A DNA stretch of 23,607 bases from Bacteroidetes bacterium UBA3022 (GTDB taxonomy: Bacteria > Bacteroidota > Bacteroidia > Chitinophagales > BACL12), in NCBI GenBank assembly GCA_002346225.1, contig DDYY01000018.1, positions 1-23,607 of the forward strand, read 5' to 3'. The position numbers and the translations under genes were made by a program. The notes below the pieces were generated by a model. That model was not told the origin of the DNA. It did no database searches and saw only the letters and a program-made list of their open reading frames with translations. Below, in pieces: positions 15,860-23,607 of the stretch; within the stretch, counting starts at the first letter, position 1, and each line of letters starts with the position of its first letter.

Positions 15860-16249
15860 ATGGAAATTGTAAAGCAACGCATGGCCAATCCGGCAAGAAC
15901 TATCCTTGGGATACTTTCTGTCGTTCCGATAATAAGCATCATATGGTTGCTGGTCTACATCTTCACCCGACTGGTTCCTTATTTTATAGAACTGGAAAAC
16001 TCCGGAATGGACCCCAGTCCGGGAGAAATCTTCTCTATGCTCAGCGGCCTGATTGTCACCGTAGTAATTATGGGTTTCCTGCATTTCGGCTTGCTGGTAT
16101 TCTTTATCATCCATCTTATGCAGGACCATGCAGCCAAGGACGGCGACCGACTTGTCTGGTTGTTACTGTTGTTGTTTTTTAATCCATTTTCCTACCCTTT
16201 CTACTGGTACTTCAGGATTTACAACGACAGGCATATGTCTACCCGGTAA
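15860..16249 (+). CDS. Small integral membrane protein of unknown function
   Basis: A 129-residue protein with three hydrophobic segments: about 15-38, 62-87 and 99-117. An acidic, proline-containing loop (ENSGMDPSPGE) follows the first, and a charged stretch (QDHAAKDGDR) lies between the second and third. The last segment ends in NPFSYPFYWYFRIYND, a pattern I associate with small PLDc_N-like membrane proteins, but I cannot assign a family firmly. It starts 27 bases after ligA on the same strand and converges on the DUF4199 gene with 5 bases between stop codons. Confidence 0.7.
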   Translation: MEIVKQRMANPARTILGILSVVPIISIIWLLVYIFTRLVPYFIELENSGMDPSPGEIFSMLSGLIVTVVIMGFLHFGLLVFFIIHLMQDHAAKDGDRLVWLLLLLFFNPFSYPFYWYFRIYNDRHMSTR

Positions 16250-16254
16250 ACTGC

Positions 16255-16740
16255 TTATCCTTTGTTTTTGGTTCGGACAAACAAGGCTACAATAGCAGTC
16301 GTTACAATGCCCATTGCAGGCGTAAAGATGACACTTTGGATGATGTAGTTTTTCATATTGAAATAGGCCTCCGCTTCTGCCTGGGTTGATTTACCATGGT
16401 CCACACTATAGGCAATCATATTATCAAAATAGTTAGGTGTAATGATGGCACTCGTAATATATTGGGTGATGGGTACGAACAGTGTTATCACCGCAGTCAT
16501 TATTAAACCAGCCATAAAAGCTTGTCGATACGATATGGCTCCGTTGTAGAAGTTCTTCTTTTTGTCGCGCAGGGCCAGTACATAGAGCAGGATGGCAGGG
16601 ATAGCAATCAGATTGGTGACAATCGGATGTTGTTCAATATGTTCATCATGCAGTCCCGATAGTTTTTCGAGCAGCATTCATAGCAGGGTCATTCCTATGA
16701 ACAGGAAAGCCCACTTCAATTCAATCGCGTAGTTTTTCAT
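16255..16740 (-). pseudogene. DUF4199 membrane protein interrupted by an in-frame TGA
   Basis: The intact part from ATG 16677 encodes 140 residues with the DUF4199 look: LEKLSGLHDEHIEQHP, then membrane segments at about 22-37, 50-75 and 115-135. Upstream and in the same frame, from ATG 16740, lie 20 codons reading MKNYAIELKWAFLFIGMTLL, the first membrane helix expected for this family, then TGA at 16680-16678, then the ATG of the shorter frame. Family members normally have tryptophan there (LLWM), so a TGG to TGA change in one base explains the break. The full product would be 161 residues. Without it the protein lacks its first helix. Options are a recent pseudogene, reinitiation at the adjacent ATG, or a sequencing error. 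TGA ends recG, ligA and other genes here, so a changed code is excluded. Confidence 0.8.
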
Positions 16741-16879
16741 AGTTAGGTTGGTTGTAGTGATATCTAATATACAAACTATCCGTATTATGCCGGAGTTTGA
16801 TGTAGAAATGACAAAACACTATGGGGCTGCAAAGGGTGCTTGAGCTGGATTATGTATTTTAGAGCCAATCTTTTGATAC

Positions 16880-17260
16880 ATGAAAACATTTATTTTATTG
16901 ACCGGATTACTGCTGTTTACTGTGGTCGGGCAGGCGCAGGAACTGCAGGGTATAAGCGTGCTTTCGGTCGCTGAGGAGCGGGGCTTCGCCACTATTCAAA
17001 TAGCCTCAGAAGCACCATTTATTGCCGGTGGCAACAGGTATGTATTGCATATAGGTGATGCTGTCTTTACCAGGTCATTGCATCCTGAAGGCGATTTGCA
17101 TCTCTTAACCATTTATGTACCCATTGAAGAATGGACGGAAGTACCGGCAGGTGCGCAGGCTTTGCTGGTATATGGTTTATACCGGGAGAATACTTTTCTT
17201 CAATCGCGTTTGCAACACGGTGTAAGTGGCTTGTACGCACAACTGGGTAATTTGAAATAG
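16880..17260 (+). CDS. Small secreted protein of unknown function
   Basis: A 126-residue protein with a standard signal peptide (about 1-19, ending GQAQ) and a mature part of about 106 residues that looks beta-rich, with alternating hydrophobic residues (YVLHIGDAVFTRSLHPEG, HLLTIYVPIEEW). It has no lipobox, no cysteines in the mature part and no T9SS tail. I do not recognise a family. Its stop is 6 bases before the ATG of the large T9SS hydrolase, so the two are likely co-transcribed and may work together at the surface or in the periplasm. Confidence 0.75.
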   Translation: MKTFILLTGLLLFTVVGQAQELQGISVLSVAEERGFATIQIASEAPFIAGGNRYVLHIGDAVFTRSLHPEGDLHLLTIYVPIEEWTEVPAGAQALLVYGLYRENTFLQSRLQHGVSGLYAQLGNLK

Positions 17261-17266
17261 ACCGAG

Positions 17267-20200
17267 ATGAAAAAAACATTTATAGTATATATACTTTTCA
17301 TAAGTGCATTGGTGACAGCTCAAACGCCTGATCCGGGCATATCCGGACCACTGGCGGTAGCTTCCCAGAGTTATGATTTTGGCCCGGAAGCATTTGATCC
17401 ACCGTCTTTCCCGGATGCAGTGGAGGTTACCGGTAATGTCCATTATCCGGTTGATTTGTCCGGAGGCCCTTATCCTGTTTTATTGTTCCTGCACGGTCGT
17501 CATTCCAGCTGTTATAATCCGGCAACGTCTTCTACCAATATCAGCTGGCCCTGCACAGGAAGTTTTGTGCCTATTCCCAGCTATGAAGGCTATGATTATC
17601 TGGCTGAGCATTTTGCCAGTCTGGGTTATATCGTAATCAGCGTTTCTGCCAATAGCATTAGTTCTACCGACAACTTTGTTTCCGACTATGGTATGCAGGC
17701 CAGGGGGGAGTTGCTGCAGCACCATCTGGATCTGTGGAGCGAATGGAACACCACCGGCGGAGATCCGTTCGGGGATACCTTTGTCGGGAAACTGGATCTT
17801 TCGAACATAGGTACTATGGGTCACTCCCGCGGTGGGGAAGGTGTGATTTTTCATGCGCTTTACAATCGATCCCTGGGAAGTCCTTACGGCATTAACGCAG
17901 TCATTACGCTGGCACCCGTCGATTTTAACAGGCAAATCTTAACTGGTACACCCATCCTGAATATTGCTCCCTATTGTGATGGCGACGTTTCTGATTTACA
18001 GGGGGTGCATTTTTATGACGATTCCCGCTATGCTGAAGTGGATGATGAAGCACCGAAGCACGGGCTACTCCTGTTGGGGGGTAATCACAACTTCTTCAAT
18101 ACCGTTTGGACGCCAGGTTTGTTTCCCGCAGGCACTGCCGATGACTGGGTATTTGTAGACTGGACACAGAGCGATGATCACTGCGGGGCTTCGGCAGCTG
18201 ATAACGGTAGAATGAATCCTGCTACGCAGCGGAATGCGCTGCTGGCGTACTCCAGTGCTTTCTTTCGGATGTATATTGGCAACGAAACTGAATATGCGCC
18301 CATTCTGGAAACCGATGATGTGGTTCCACCAGCTTCGGCTACCCTCGAAGCAGATGAAGTGTTTGTTTCCTATCATCCTTCAAATAGAAAAAAAGTAAAT
18401 TTAAATAGCCTTACCAGCGAAGCTTCCGAGACAATCAATGACCTGGGTGGTGCAGCGGGTGCTTCAGGATTGGTGACATTCGATATTTGTGGAGATGATC
18501 TGGGAGAGCAGTATTGTCTGGATGTAGGCAGTTCACAGGAACCCCATTGTAAATCTGGGGGCATTACCATGCCGGGTTTATCTCAATTGCGCATTGAATG
18601 GAACAGCGCAGGAGATTATTTTGAAAACCTGTTGCCTGAAAGTTTTCACGATCTTTCGCCCTTTGATGCTATTCAGTTCAGAGCTGCCAATGACTTTTCA
18701 ACGAACAGCACTACAACAGATTTCTTCGTTCAGCTGGAAGATGCAACGGGCAATCTGGCTTCACTGCCAGTTAGTGATTACAGCAATGTTTTGTTTTATC
18801 CACCGGGAGACATAGGCACTACGCTTCCGCGTATCATGCACAACACGGTGAAAATACCCCTCGAAAATTTTTTAGGAATAGACCTTACTAATGTGATAGC
18901 GGTGCGACTGATTTACGATGGAAGCAGCTCTGATGGCATTTTAGTTTCTGATATATTATTAAGTGCTGATGAGATAATATATCTCCCGCCATTGGCCAAT
19001 TTTAGCGCGAACATAACCTCTACCTGCGATGGCGTTATTCAATTCACAGATAACTCCTCCTTCTTTCCTGAAAGCTGGCTATGGGACTTTGGAGACGGAA
19101 GTACATCGACAGAAGAAGACCCATTACATACCTATACTGACAACGGGATTTATACGGTTACCCTTACAGTAGAGAATCCTGCAGGAAGTAATGTTTTGTC
19201 CATACCTGCTTTCATAGAAGTAAACAGGCCGGATGCTCCGCTTGTCGTAGCTGAAAATATTTGTCTGGGAGATACCGCACTGGTGGAAGCAACTCCCTTA
19301 TCTGGGGGAACAATCTTCTGGACAGCCGCCGATGGTGCTGATCTGGGTTCCGGGAGCAGTTTAATATTCCCGACATTGACTTCTACTACCGTCTTTGCCC
19401 AGGAATGGGTGGAGAGTCCCCTGCTTTCGCTAGGACCTGAGGACAATACCTTTGGCGGTGGCGGTTATTTCGACGGGAACGATTTAAGAGGGATATTTTT
19501 TGACGTATTCTCTCCCTTCACGCTGGAATCTGTAAAAGTATATGCCGACAGTCCCGGTGAGCGAACCATTCAGGTGCTGATCGGTGAAGGGGGCTCGGTG
19601 GTGCATTCGCTTACTCTTTTTCTCACCACAGGGGAACAGGTTATCGACCTCGGCTTTTCAATGGAACCCGGGCTGCAATACTATATAAAGGTTACAGGCG
19701 ATTTGGTGGATCTTTTCCGCATCAATGATGGATCACCTGACTACCCTTATGAGCTGCCCGGAATAGCCGCACTCACCGGTTCGAATGTAAGCGGCTCGGA
19801 ACAAGACTATTACTATTTCTTTTTCGACTGGATAATCAGGGAGCCGGCTTGCGTCAGCGAGTTGGTGGAAGTGCCGGTTACCGTTAATCCGCTTCCTGTA
19901 GTTTCTGTAAGTAACGATACCACTATTCTGGAAGGAAGTTCCATCACACTGACAGCAGCAGGTGGCATAGCCTATAGCTGGGAGCCTCCCACCGGACTGA
20001 GTGATCCCACAAATGCAACACCGCTTGCCACTCCTTTGGCAACAACTACTTACACTGTAACAGTAACAGATGCCAACGGTTGCCAGGCAATAGATAACGT
20101 GACAGTCACGGTAAGTCCTCAGACAGCTATAGAAGATCAACTTTGGGGACAGGTGCAACTCTATCCGAATCCTGCCAGCGAAGTATTGGTAATTGCTGGG

Positions 20201-20380
20201 CTGCCCGGTGGACAGGTGGATGTGGAGGTTTTCAATTTGCTGGGAACATGGGTTGGAACCTACAGCATCTCAGGCACCGTCGGGGAGTTAGCGGTGCAGG
20301 ATTTACCGGCAGGCAGTTATGGCATCAGGATGGTTTTCGGAGGGTCCAGCTACCATGATATGTTTGTCATTCAGCGCTAA
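17267..20380 (+). CDS. Large secreted multidomain alpha/beta hydrolase with PKD, Ig-like and T9SS sorting domains
   Basis: A 1037-residue exported protein. After a signal peptide (1-18) comes an alpha/beta hydrolase domain (about 45-350) with nucleophile elbow GHSRGGEG (Ser187) and later APYCDGD and GGNHNFF segments that fit the acid and histidine. A jelly-roll-like region (about 375-570) follows. Next are a PKD domain (about 573-658, WDFGDGS) and an Ig-like domain (about 660-870) whose loop holds an inserted jelly-roll unit (GPEDNTFGGGGYF to YYYFFFDW). A second PKD-like unit (about 878-950, TTTYTVTVTDANGC) and a type A T9SS sorting domain (about 964-1037, LYPNPAS) complete it. The hydrolase part resembles chlorophyllase/acetylhydrolase-like enzymes; the substrate is unknown. 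It is downstream of a small secreted protein. Confidence 0.87.
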   Translation: MKKTFIVYILFISALVTAQTPDPGISGPLAVASQSYDFGPEAFDPPSFPDAVEVTGNVHYPVDLSGGPYPVLLFLHGRHSSCYNPATSSTNISWPCTGSFVPIPSYEGYDYLAEHFASLGYIVISVSANSISSTDNFVSDYGMQARGELLQHHLDLWSEWNTTGGDPFGDTFVGKLDLSNIGTMGHSRGGEGVIFHALYNRSLGSPYGINAVITLAPVDFNRQILTGTPILNIAPYCDGDVSDLQGVHFYDDSRYAEVDDEAPKHGLLLLGGNHNFFNTVWTPGLFPAGTADDWVFVDWTQSDDHCGASAADNGRMNPATQRNALLAYSSAFFRMYIGNETEYAPILETDDVVPPASATLEADEVFVSYHPSNRKKVNLNSLTSEASETINDLGGAAGASGLVTFDICGDDLGEQYCLDVGSSQEPHCKSGGITMPGLSQLRIEWNSAGDYFENLLPESFHDLSPFDAIQFRAANDFSTNSTTTDFFVQLEDATGNLASLPVSDYSNVLFYPPGDIGTTLPRIMHNTVKIPLENFLGIDLTNVIAVRLIYDGSSSDGILVSDILLSADEIIYLPPLANFSANITSTCDGVIQFTDNSSFFPESWLWDFGDGSTSTEEDPLHTYTDNGIYTVTLTVENPAGSNVLSIPAFIEVNRPDAPLVVAENICLGDTALVEATPLSGGTIFWTAADGADLGSGSSLIFPTLTSTTVFAQEWVESPLLSLGPEDNTFGGGGYFDGNDLRGIFFDVFSPFTLESVKVYADSPGERTIQVLIGEGGSVVHSLTLFLTTGEQVIDLGFSMEPGLQYYIKVTGDLVDLFRINDGSPDYPYELPGIAALTGSNVSGSEQDYYYFFFDWIIREPACVSELVEVPVTVNPLPVVSVSNDTTILEGSSITLTAAGGIAYSWEPPTGLSDPTNATPLATPLATTTYTVTVTDANGCQAIDNVTVTVSPQTAIEDQLWGQVQLYPNPASEVLVIAGLPGGQVDVEVFNLLGTWVGTYSISGTVGELAVQDLPAGSYGIRMVFGGSSYHDMFVIQR

Positions 20381-20402
20381 TCACAAGCCGGAGGTAGTCG
20401 TT

Positions 20403-20846
20403 TCAATTCCTGTCGCCAGTAGGAGGAACATATCTTTTCAAGATAGCCTTGGCAATAGCTTTCTCTGAATAGCTGTACAGATAGTAGGTTACTCTGATTT
20501 TGTTCTTGCCCAGCTTTTTAATAAAAACATCTACACCGTTATCGCATTTCAAAAAACCATCGGTAATGGTTTCTTTATAATGAATTTTACTTTTGCCGGG
20601 TTGCTCCATCGACCAGTAACCGCTGCAGCCCAGTGACGGGTAAGCAATCATGGGTCGGGCGATATCTAGAACTGTCAGCTGCACTTCCCACTGCTGTTTG
20701 TCAATTTGCAGCCCTGTACCTTCCCAGTAGCCTTCCAGCCATACCGCTGATTCCGGTTCCTGCGCCAGCAATACATGGTTGCTCCCAAGTGCTCCTGTTA
20801 AGCCTACAAGTAAAAATAGTCGGAGGTGGATATTCATTGATTTCAT
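20403..20846 (-). CDS. Small secreted protein with a YPSLGCSG motif
   Basis: A 147-residue protein with an N-terminal signal peptide (about 1-28, ending LLAQ). ATG 20837 (residue 4) is an equally good start. The mature part has the pattern WEGTG...VQLTV...YPSLGCSGYWSM...KETITDGFLKCDNG, in which two cysteines about 40 residues apart probably form a disulphide. I recall this WxG / YPxLGCxG / ExIxxG-C arrangement from a small beta-barrel-like domain found alone or attached to bacterial kinases and caspase-like proteins, but the match is from memory. It converges on the large hydrolase with a 22-base gap. Function unknown. Confidence 0.7.
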   Translation of the reverse strand: MKSMNIHLRLFLLVGLTGALGSNHVLLAQEPESAVWLEGYWEGTGLQIDKQQWEVQLTVLDIARPMIAYPSLGCSGYWSMEQPGKSKIHYKETITDGFLKCDNGVDVFIKKLGKNKIRVTYYLYSYSEKAIAKAILKRYVPPTGDRN

Positions 20847-21081
20847 ACTGTTTTGCTGGTTTGGTTCACATGCTTAAAGTTAAGTAATTGAACGATTGTG
20901 GAGCTTCATTTGGTATGCAGGAACAGCTAATCCAACTGCGTACCTGCTGAATTGGTTGAGAAGGCTGTGTGAATCGCCGGCTTTGCAGGCCCCTACGGGT
21001 CTTTTAGGGTGTAAGTGTCAGTGAAAGTTGACATTGGTCACCTTATCCCCCTGTGAAGCTGCGTAATATTACCCTCGTAAA

Positions 21082-21095
21082 CACCTGTTTAGGTG
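21082..21095. promoter_or_regulatory. Short inverted repeat in the intergenic region before the adhesin gene
   Basis: CACCT and AGGTG flank a GTTT loop, 24 bases before the ATG of the large right-edge gene. It could be an operator half-site or a leader hairpin. The rest of 20847-21119 (273 bases) separates two divergent genes. It holds a weaker TGTCA/TGACA repeat near 21025 and no clear TAnnTTTG box, and I see no further gene in it. Confidence 0.25.
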
Positions 21096-21119
21096 CACCC
21101 TTTTATTAAATCGAATGTG

Positions 21120-23607
21120 ATGCACAACAAATACATGTTGTTCATCTTCTTGTTCTTCATTCCGTTGGGAATGATGGCCCAGCCGGTCAACGACAATTGT
21201 AGTGATGCCATTTCCATTCCGGTCGAATCCGGAACCTGCACCACCCCCGTTTACACCACAACAGACGCTACATTGGAGGCGACTGATCCGGCACCCACCT
21301 GTTGGTTTCCCGACGGGCCTGACGAAAATGTGTGGTTTACTTTTACTGCAACAACGGCGGCCGTTGAGATTTCGACCTTCTTTGATGGAACGATTGCCAA
21401 TACACAGGTGGCAGTATTTAGCGGTACCTGCGGGTCTTTTACGCAGATTGCCTGTCAGGAAGACCTGGACCCTGGTCTTGGTATAACAGATGTTATGATC
21501 TATGTCGATGGGTTAACTCCCGGAGTGACCTATTACATCATGGTAGATGGCAACTTTGGTCAAAGTGGCACTTTTGGCATATGTGTACAGGAGATGACAC
21601 CCTGGCCGGAGCCTTCCGGTGATGATTGCCCTGAAGCTGTATTTCTGTGCTCCAAAGATGATCTCTTTGTTCCCGATGGAACGGGTAGTGACGGTGCTCT
21701 GGAAGAGGTTCCTTCTTGTTTTGGCAGTGGTGAAATTGCCTCCGACTGGTACACCTTTACAGCGGCGAATAGCGGCACCCTTACTTTCAATATTACACCT
21801 TCCGGTGCGGTGAATTTCGACTGGGCTGTTTATGATATCAGCATGTCACCCGGAGCATTGTGTAATCTGAGTGATGAGCTGGCTTGTAACAGTGCTGTTT
21901 CCACCGGTATTACAGGTGCCGGTTGCGGAGGTGCAGCCTGTTCCCCCGCGTTGTCGCTCATAGCAGGACATACTTATGCGCTTTTGATCAATCGTGAAAC
22001 AGCTGCTTTTTCAAGTGGCTATACACTTTCATTTGGAGGGACTGCCGGTTTTGATGCGCCAGCAACAGGTTTCGAGTATGATGCTTTCGTATGTGTTGGG
22101 GAGAGCGATCCCTTTGAGGTGGAAGTACCCGGTGATGGCATGTATTTCTGGAGTTTTGGCGATGGAGGAACTGCTGTTGGGGAAGAGCCTAATCACACCT
22201 ACACATCAGCAGGAACCTATGAGGTGGTCTTATTATCCTTTTCCCCCGGAGGATGTCCCGCTGTTGCACTGGGTTCGGTATCGGTATCAGATGGTCCTGA
22301 CTTGAGCATTGTACCGGAAGATCCTGTTATTTGTCTGGGTGATGGCGTTACGCTTGACCTCACCTACGTGCTGACAGAGGACTGCGAACCTTTTACATTT
22401 ATCATGGACGAAGGGTTTGAAATTCCGGATGACGAAATTTTAAGCATTCCTATTCCGGTAACAGGTGTTGTGCCTGCTGTGATTTCGCCGGGAATTATCG
22501 CATCTGTTTGTATAGATATTGAACATACCAATGATGCTGATCTCGATATCTGGCTGCAATGTCCGGATGGTACGTTGATAGAATTATCGACTGACAATGG
22601 TGGCACCGGCAACGACTATAGTGGTACCTGCTTTGTGCCCACAGGAGCAAGCTCTGTAACCACCGGTACTGCCCCCTTTGCCGGAAGCTATCTGCCGGAA
22701 CAACCTTTCACCGATTTGACGGGTTGCAATACCAACGGGGTTTGGCATATTGTCGTCACTGACGATTCACCGGGTGGCGAATTAGGTTCCATAGAATTTG
22801 CATCTATAACCTTTGCCTGCGATGTTGTTCCGGCCAGTATTGTCTGGTCGCCTGCCACCGGACTTTCATCCACCACCGTAGAAGACCCCTATGCCAGTCC
22901 GACTGTCACTACCACCTACACGGTGACAGTAACAGATGTAGGCGGGTGCTCGTCAGATACTACCGTTACTGTTACCGTAGTCGATGGTGCTTCGGCCGGG
23001 TTCTCTTACCCTGGGACTCCCTATTGTACCGGAGATGCAGACCCCCTGCCCGTTTTAGATGCCGGCGCGAGTGCTGGTTCATGGTCGGCAAGCCCTGCCG
23101 GTTTGGTTATCGATGCTATGACCGGCGAAGTAGATCTCTCACTTTCAGCCGCAGGAACCTATACCATCACTAATTATGTAAGTGCTGTTGGTTCTTGTCC
23201 CGATGCAGTGGCTACTTATGATATCGTTATTGATACATCTGCAACGTTTTTTATAGCAGCTGCCATTTGCAGCGGAGAGACCTATATATTGCCCGACGGC
23301 TCTACCACCAATACAGCAGGAACTTATACGGTTGTGTTAGCAACAGCTACTGGGTGTGATAGTGTTGTGACAGCGACCTTGACCTTGACACCGACTTATG
23401 CGTTGACAGAAGATGTCGAAATCTGCGAAGGTGGTTCCTATACTTTGCCCGATGGAACTGTGGTGAGTACGGAAGGAACTTTTGTTTCCAACTTGACAAC
23501 CGTCGATGGTTGCGACAGTGTTATAACAACGACGTTAACCTTGACGCCGACGTTGACCACCACCCTGGATGCTTCTATTTGCGCGGGAGATAGTTATATC
23601 CTTCCCG
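21120..23607 (+). CDS. Very large secreted adhesin-like protein, N-terminal 829 residues, truncated by the window edge
   Basis: One uninterrupted frame of 829 codons from ATG 21120 to the right edge. The signal peptide is residues 1-20 (ending MMA). Domains in order: a beta-sandwich beginning NDNCSDAI (about 22-160), a second beginning DDCPEAVFLC (about 168-318), a PKD domain (about 325-400, FWSFGDGG), a proprotein-convertase P-domain-like unit (about 438-566, DLDIWLQCPDG and NGVWHIVVTDDSPGG), a PKD-like unit (about 574-620), another Ig-like unit (about 622-705), then 52-residue tandem repeats from 716. No catalytic domain is visible so far. Such architectures in Bacteroidota belong to T9SS-exported surface proteins ending in a type A or type B (gliding-associated) sorting domain; that end lies outside the window. 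Confidence 0.88.
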   Translation, partial: MHNKYMLFIFLFFIPLGMMAQPVNDNCSDAISIPVESGTCTTPVYTTTDATLEATDPAPTCWFPDGPDENVWFTFTATTAAVEISTFFDGTIANTQVAVFSGTCGSFTQIACQEDLDPGLGITDVMIYVDGLTPGVTYYIMVDGNFGQSGTFGICVQEMTPWPEPSGDDCPEAVFLCSKDDLFVPDGTGSDGALEEVPSCFGSGEIASDWYTFTAANSGTLTFNITPSGAVNFDWAVYDISMSPGALCNLSDELACNSAVSTGITGAGCGGAACSPALSLIAGHTYALLINRETAAFSSGYTLSFGGTAGFDAPATGFEYDAFVCVGESDPFEVEVPGDGMYFWSFGDGGTAVGEEPNHTYTSAGTYEVVLLSFSPGGCPAVALGSVSVSDGPDLSIVPEDPVICLGDGVTLDLTYVLTEDCEPFTFIMDEGFEIPDDEILSIPIPVTGVVPAVISPGIIASVCIDIEHTNDADLDIWLQCPDGTLIELSTDNGGTGNDYSGTCFVPTGASSVTTGTAPFAGSYLPEQPFTDLTGCNTNGVWHIVVTDDSPGGELGSIEFASITFACDVVPASIVWSPATGLSSTTVEDPYASPTVTTTYTVTVTDVGGCSSDTTVTVTVVDGASAGFSYPGTPYCTGDADPLPVLDAGASAGSWSASPAGLVIDAMTGEVDLSLSAAGTYTITNYVSAVGSCPDAVATYDIVIDTSATFFIAAAICSGETYILPDGSTTNTAGTYTVVLATATGCDSVVTATLTLTPTYALTEDVEICEGGSYTLPDGTVVSTEGTFVSNLTTVDGCDSVITTTLTLTPTLTTTLDASICAGDSYILP
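23265..23607 (+). repeat. 156-base tandem repeats coding for 52-residue adhesin units
   Basis: Unit 1 spans 23265-23420, unit 2 spans 23421-23576, and a third begins at 23577 and is cut by the window edge. Each begins with IC-x-G-x-x-Y-x-LPDG, continues through GT(Y/F) and GCDSV, and ends in TLTLTPT plus an eight-residue linker. The units are similar but clearly diverged at the DNA level, so this is an old array and not a recent expansion. More copies probably follow downstream. Confidence 0.88.

Noticed and set aside
16255..16740. TGA decoded as tryptophan (alternative genetic code)
   Set aside because: recG, ligA and the 5840-6988 hydrolase all end in TGA, and tryptophan is TGG throughout, so reassignment does not fit.
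21202..23173. Several 60-100 residue frames on both strands at the right end
   Set aside because: They all lie within the single open frame 21120-23607, which has a signal peptide and regular domain structure.
23265..23607. The repeats considered as a CRISPR or mobile repeat array
   Set aside because: Units are 156 bases, contiguous without spacers, in frame and diverged at synonymous sites, so they are protein-coding repeats.

Overview
The window looks like chromosomal DNA of a Bacteroidota bacterium, probably near the Chitinophagales/Saprospirales grade. The evidence is a GldD-type gliding lipoprotein, secreted proteins with type IX secretion (T9SS) C-terminal sorting domains, an IPExxxVDY-family protein next to pyruvate kinase, a DUF4199 protein, an HU-TPR-RNase G cluster beside mutY and ssb, and TAnnTTTG promoter boxes in place of sigma70 -10 boxes. 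Several genes end in TGA, so the standard code is in use. I see no rRNA, tRNA, CRISPR array, insertion sequence or phage gene.

Layout. (1) 1-3570, minus strand: an information-processing cluster read right to left as HU/IHF-like protein, membrane-anchored TPR protein, a 29-residue basic ribosomal-type peptide (AURKAIP1/COX24 family), RNase G, a Crp/Fnr regulator, and the first nine codons of one more gene running off the left edge. (2) 3649-5839, plus strand: mutY, ssb with a clear terminator, and gldD. The usual gldD partner gldE is absent. (3) 5840-6988, minus strand: a secreted cutinase/PETase-like alpha/beta hydrolase with a T9SS tail, divergent from recG. (4) 7076-9702, plus strand: recG, then a second HU protein with a good promoter and terminator. 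(5) 9750-11525, minus strand: an MsbA-type ABC exporter. (6) 11617-16249, plus strand: IPExxxVDY protein, pyk, pterin carbinolamine dehydratase, ligA and a small membrane protein. (7) 16255-16740, minus strand: a DUF4199 membrane protein interrupted by one in-frame TGA. (8) 16880-23607: a secretome block with a small secreted protein, a 1037-residue multidomain T9SS hydrolase, a small secreted protein on the minus strand, and the first 829 residues of a very large repeat-rich adhesin-like protein that runs off the right edge.

About two thirds of the window is conserved housekeeping content: DNA repair and replication (mutY, ssb, recG, ligA), nucleoid proteins, RNA processing and glycolysis. 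The accessory part is the cell-surface and secreted block at the right and the lone hydrolase at 5840-6988. I did not find a complete, clearly new multi-gene system. The items most worth checking are the DUF4199 nonsense codon, the very small ribosomal-type gene, the gldE-less gldD locus, and the two T9SS-exported hydrolases.
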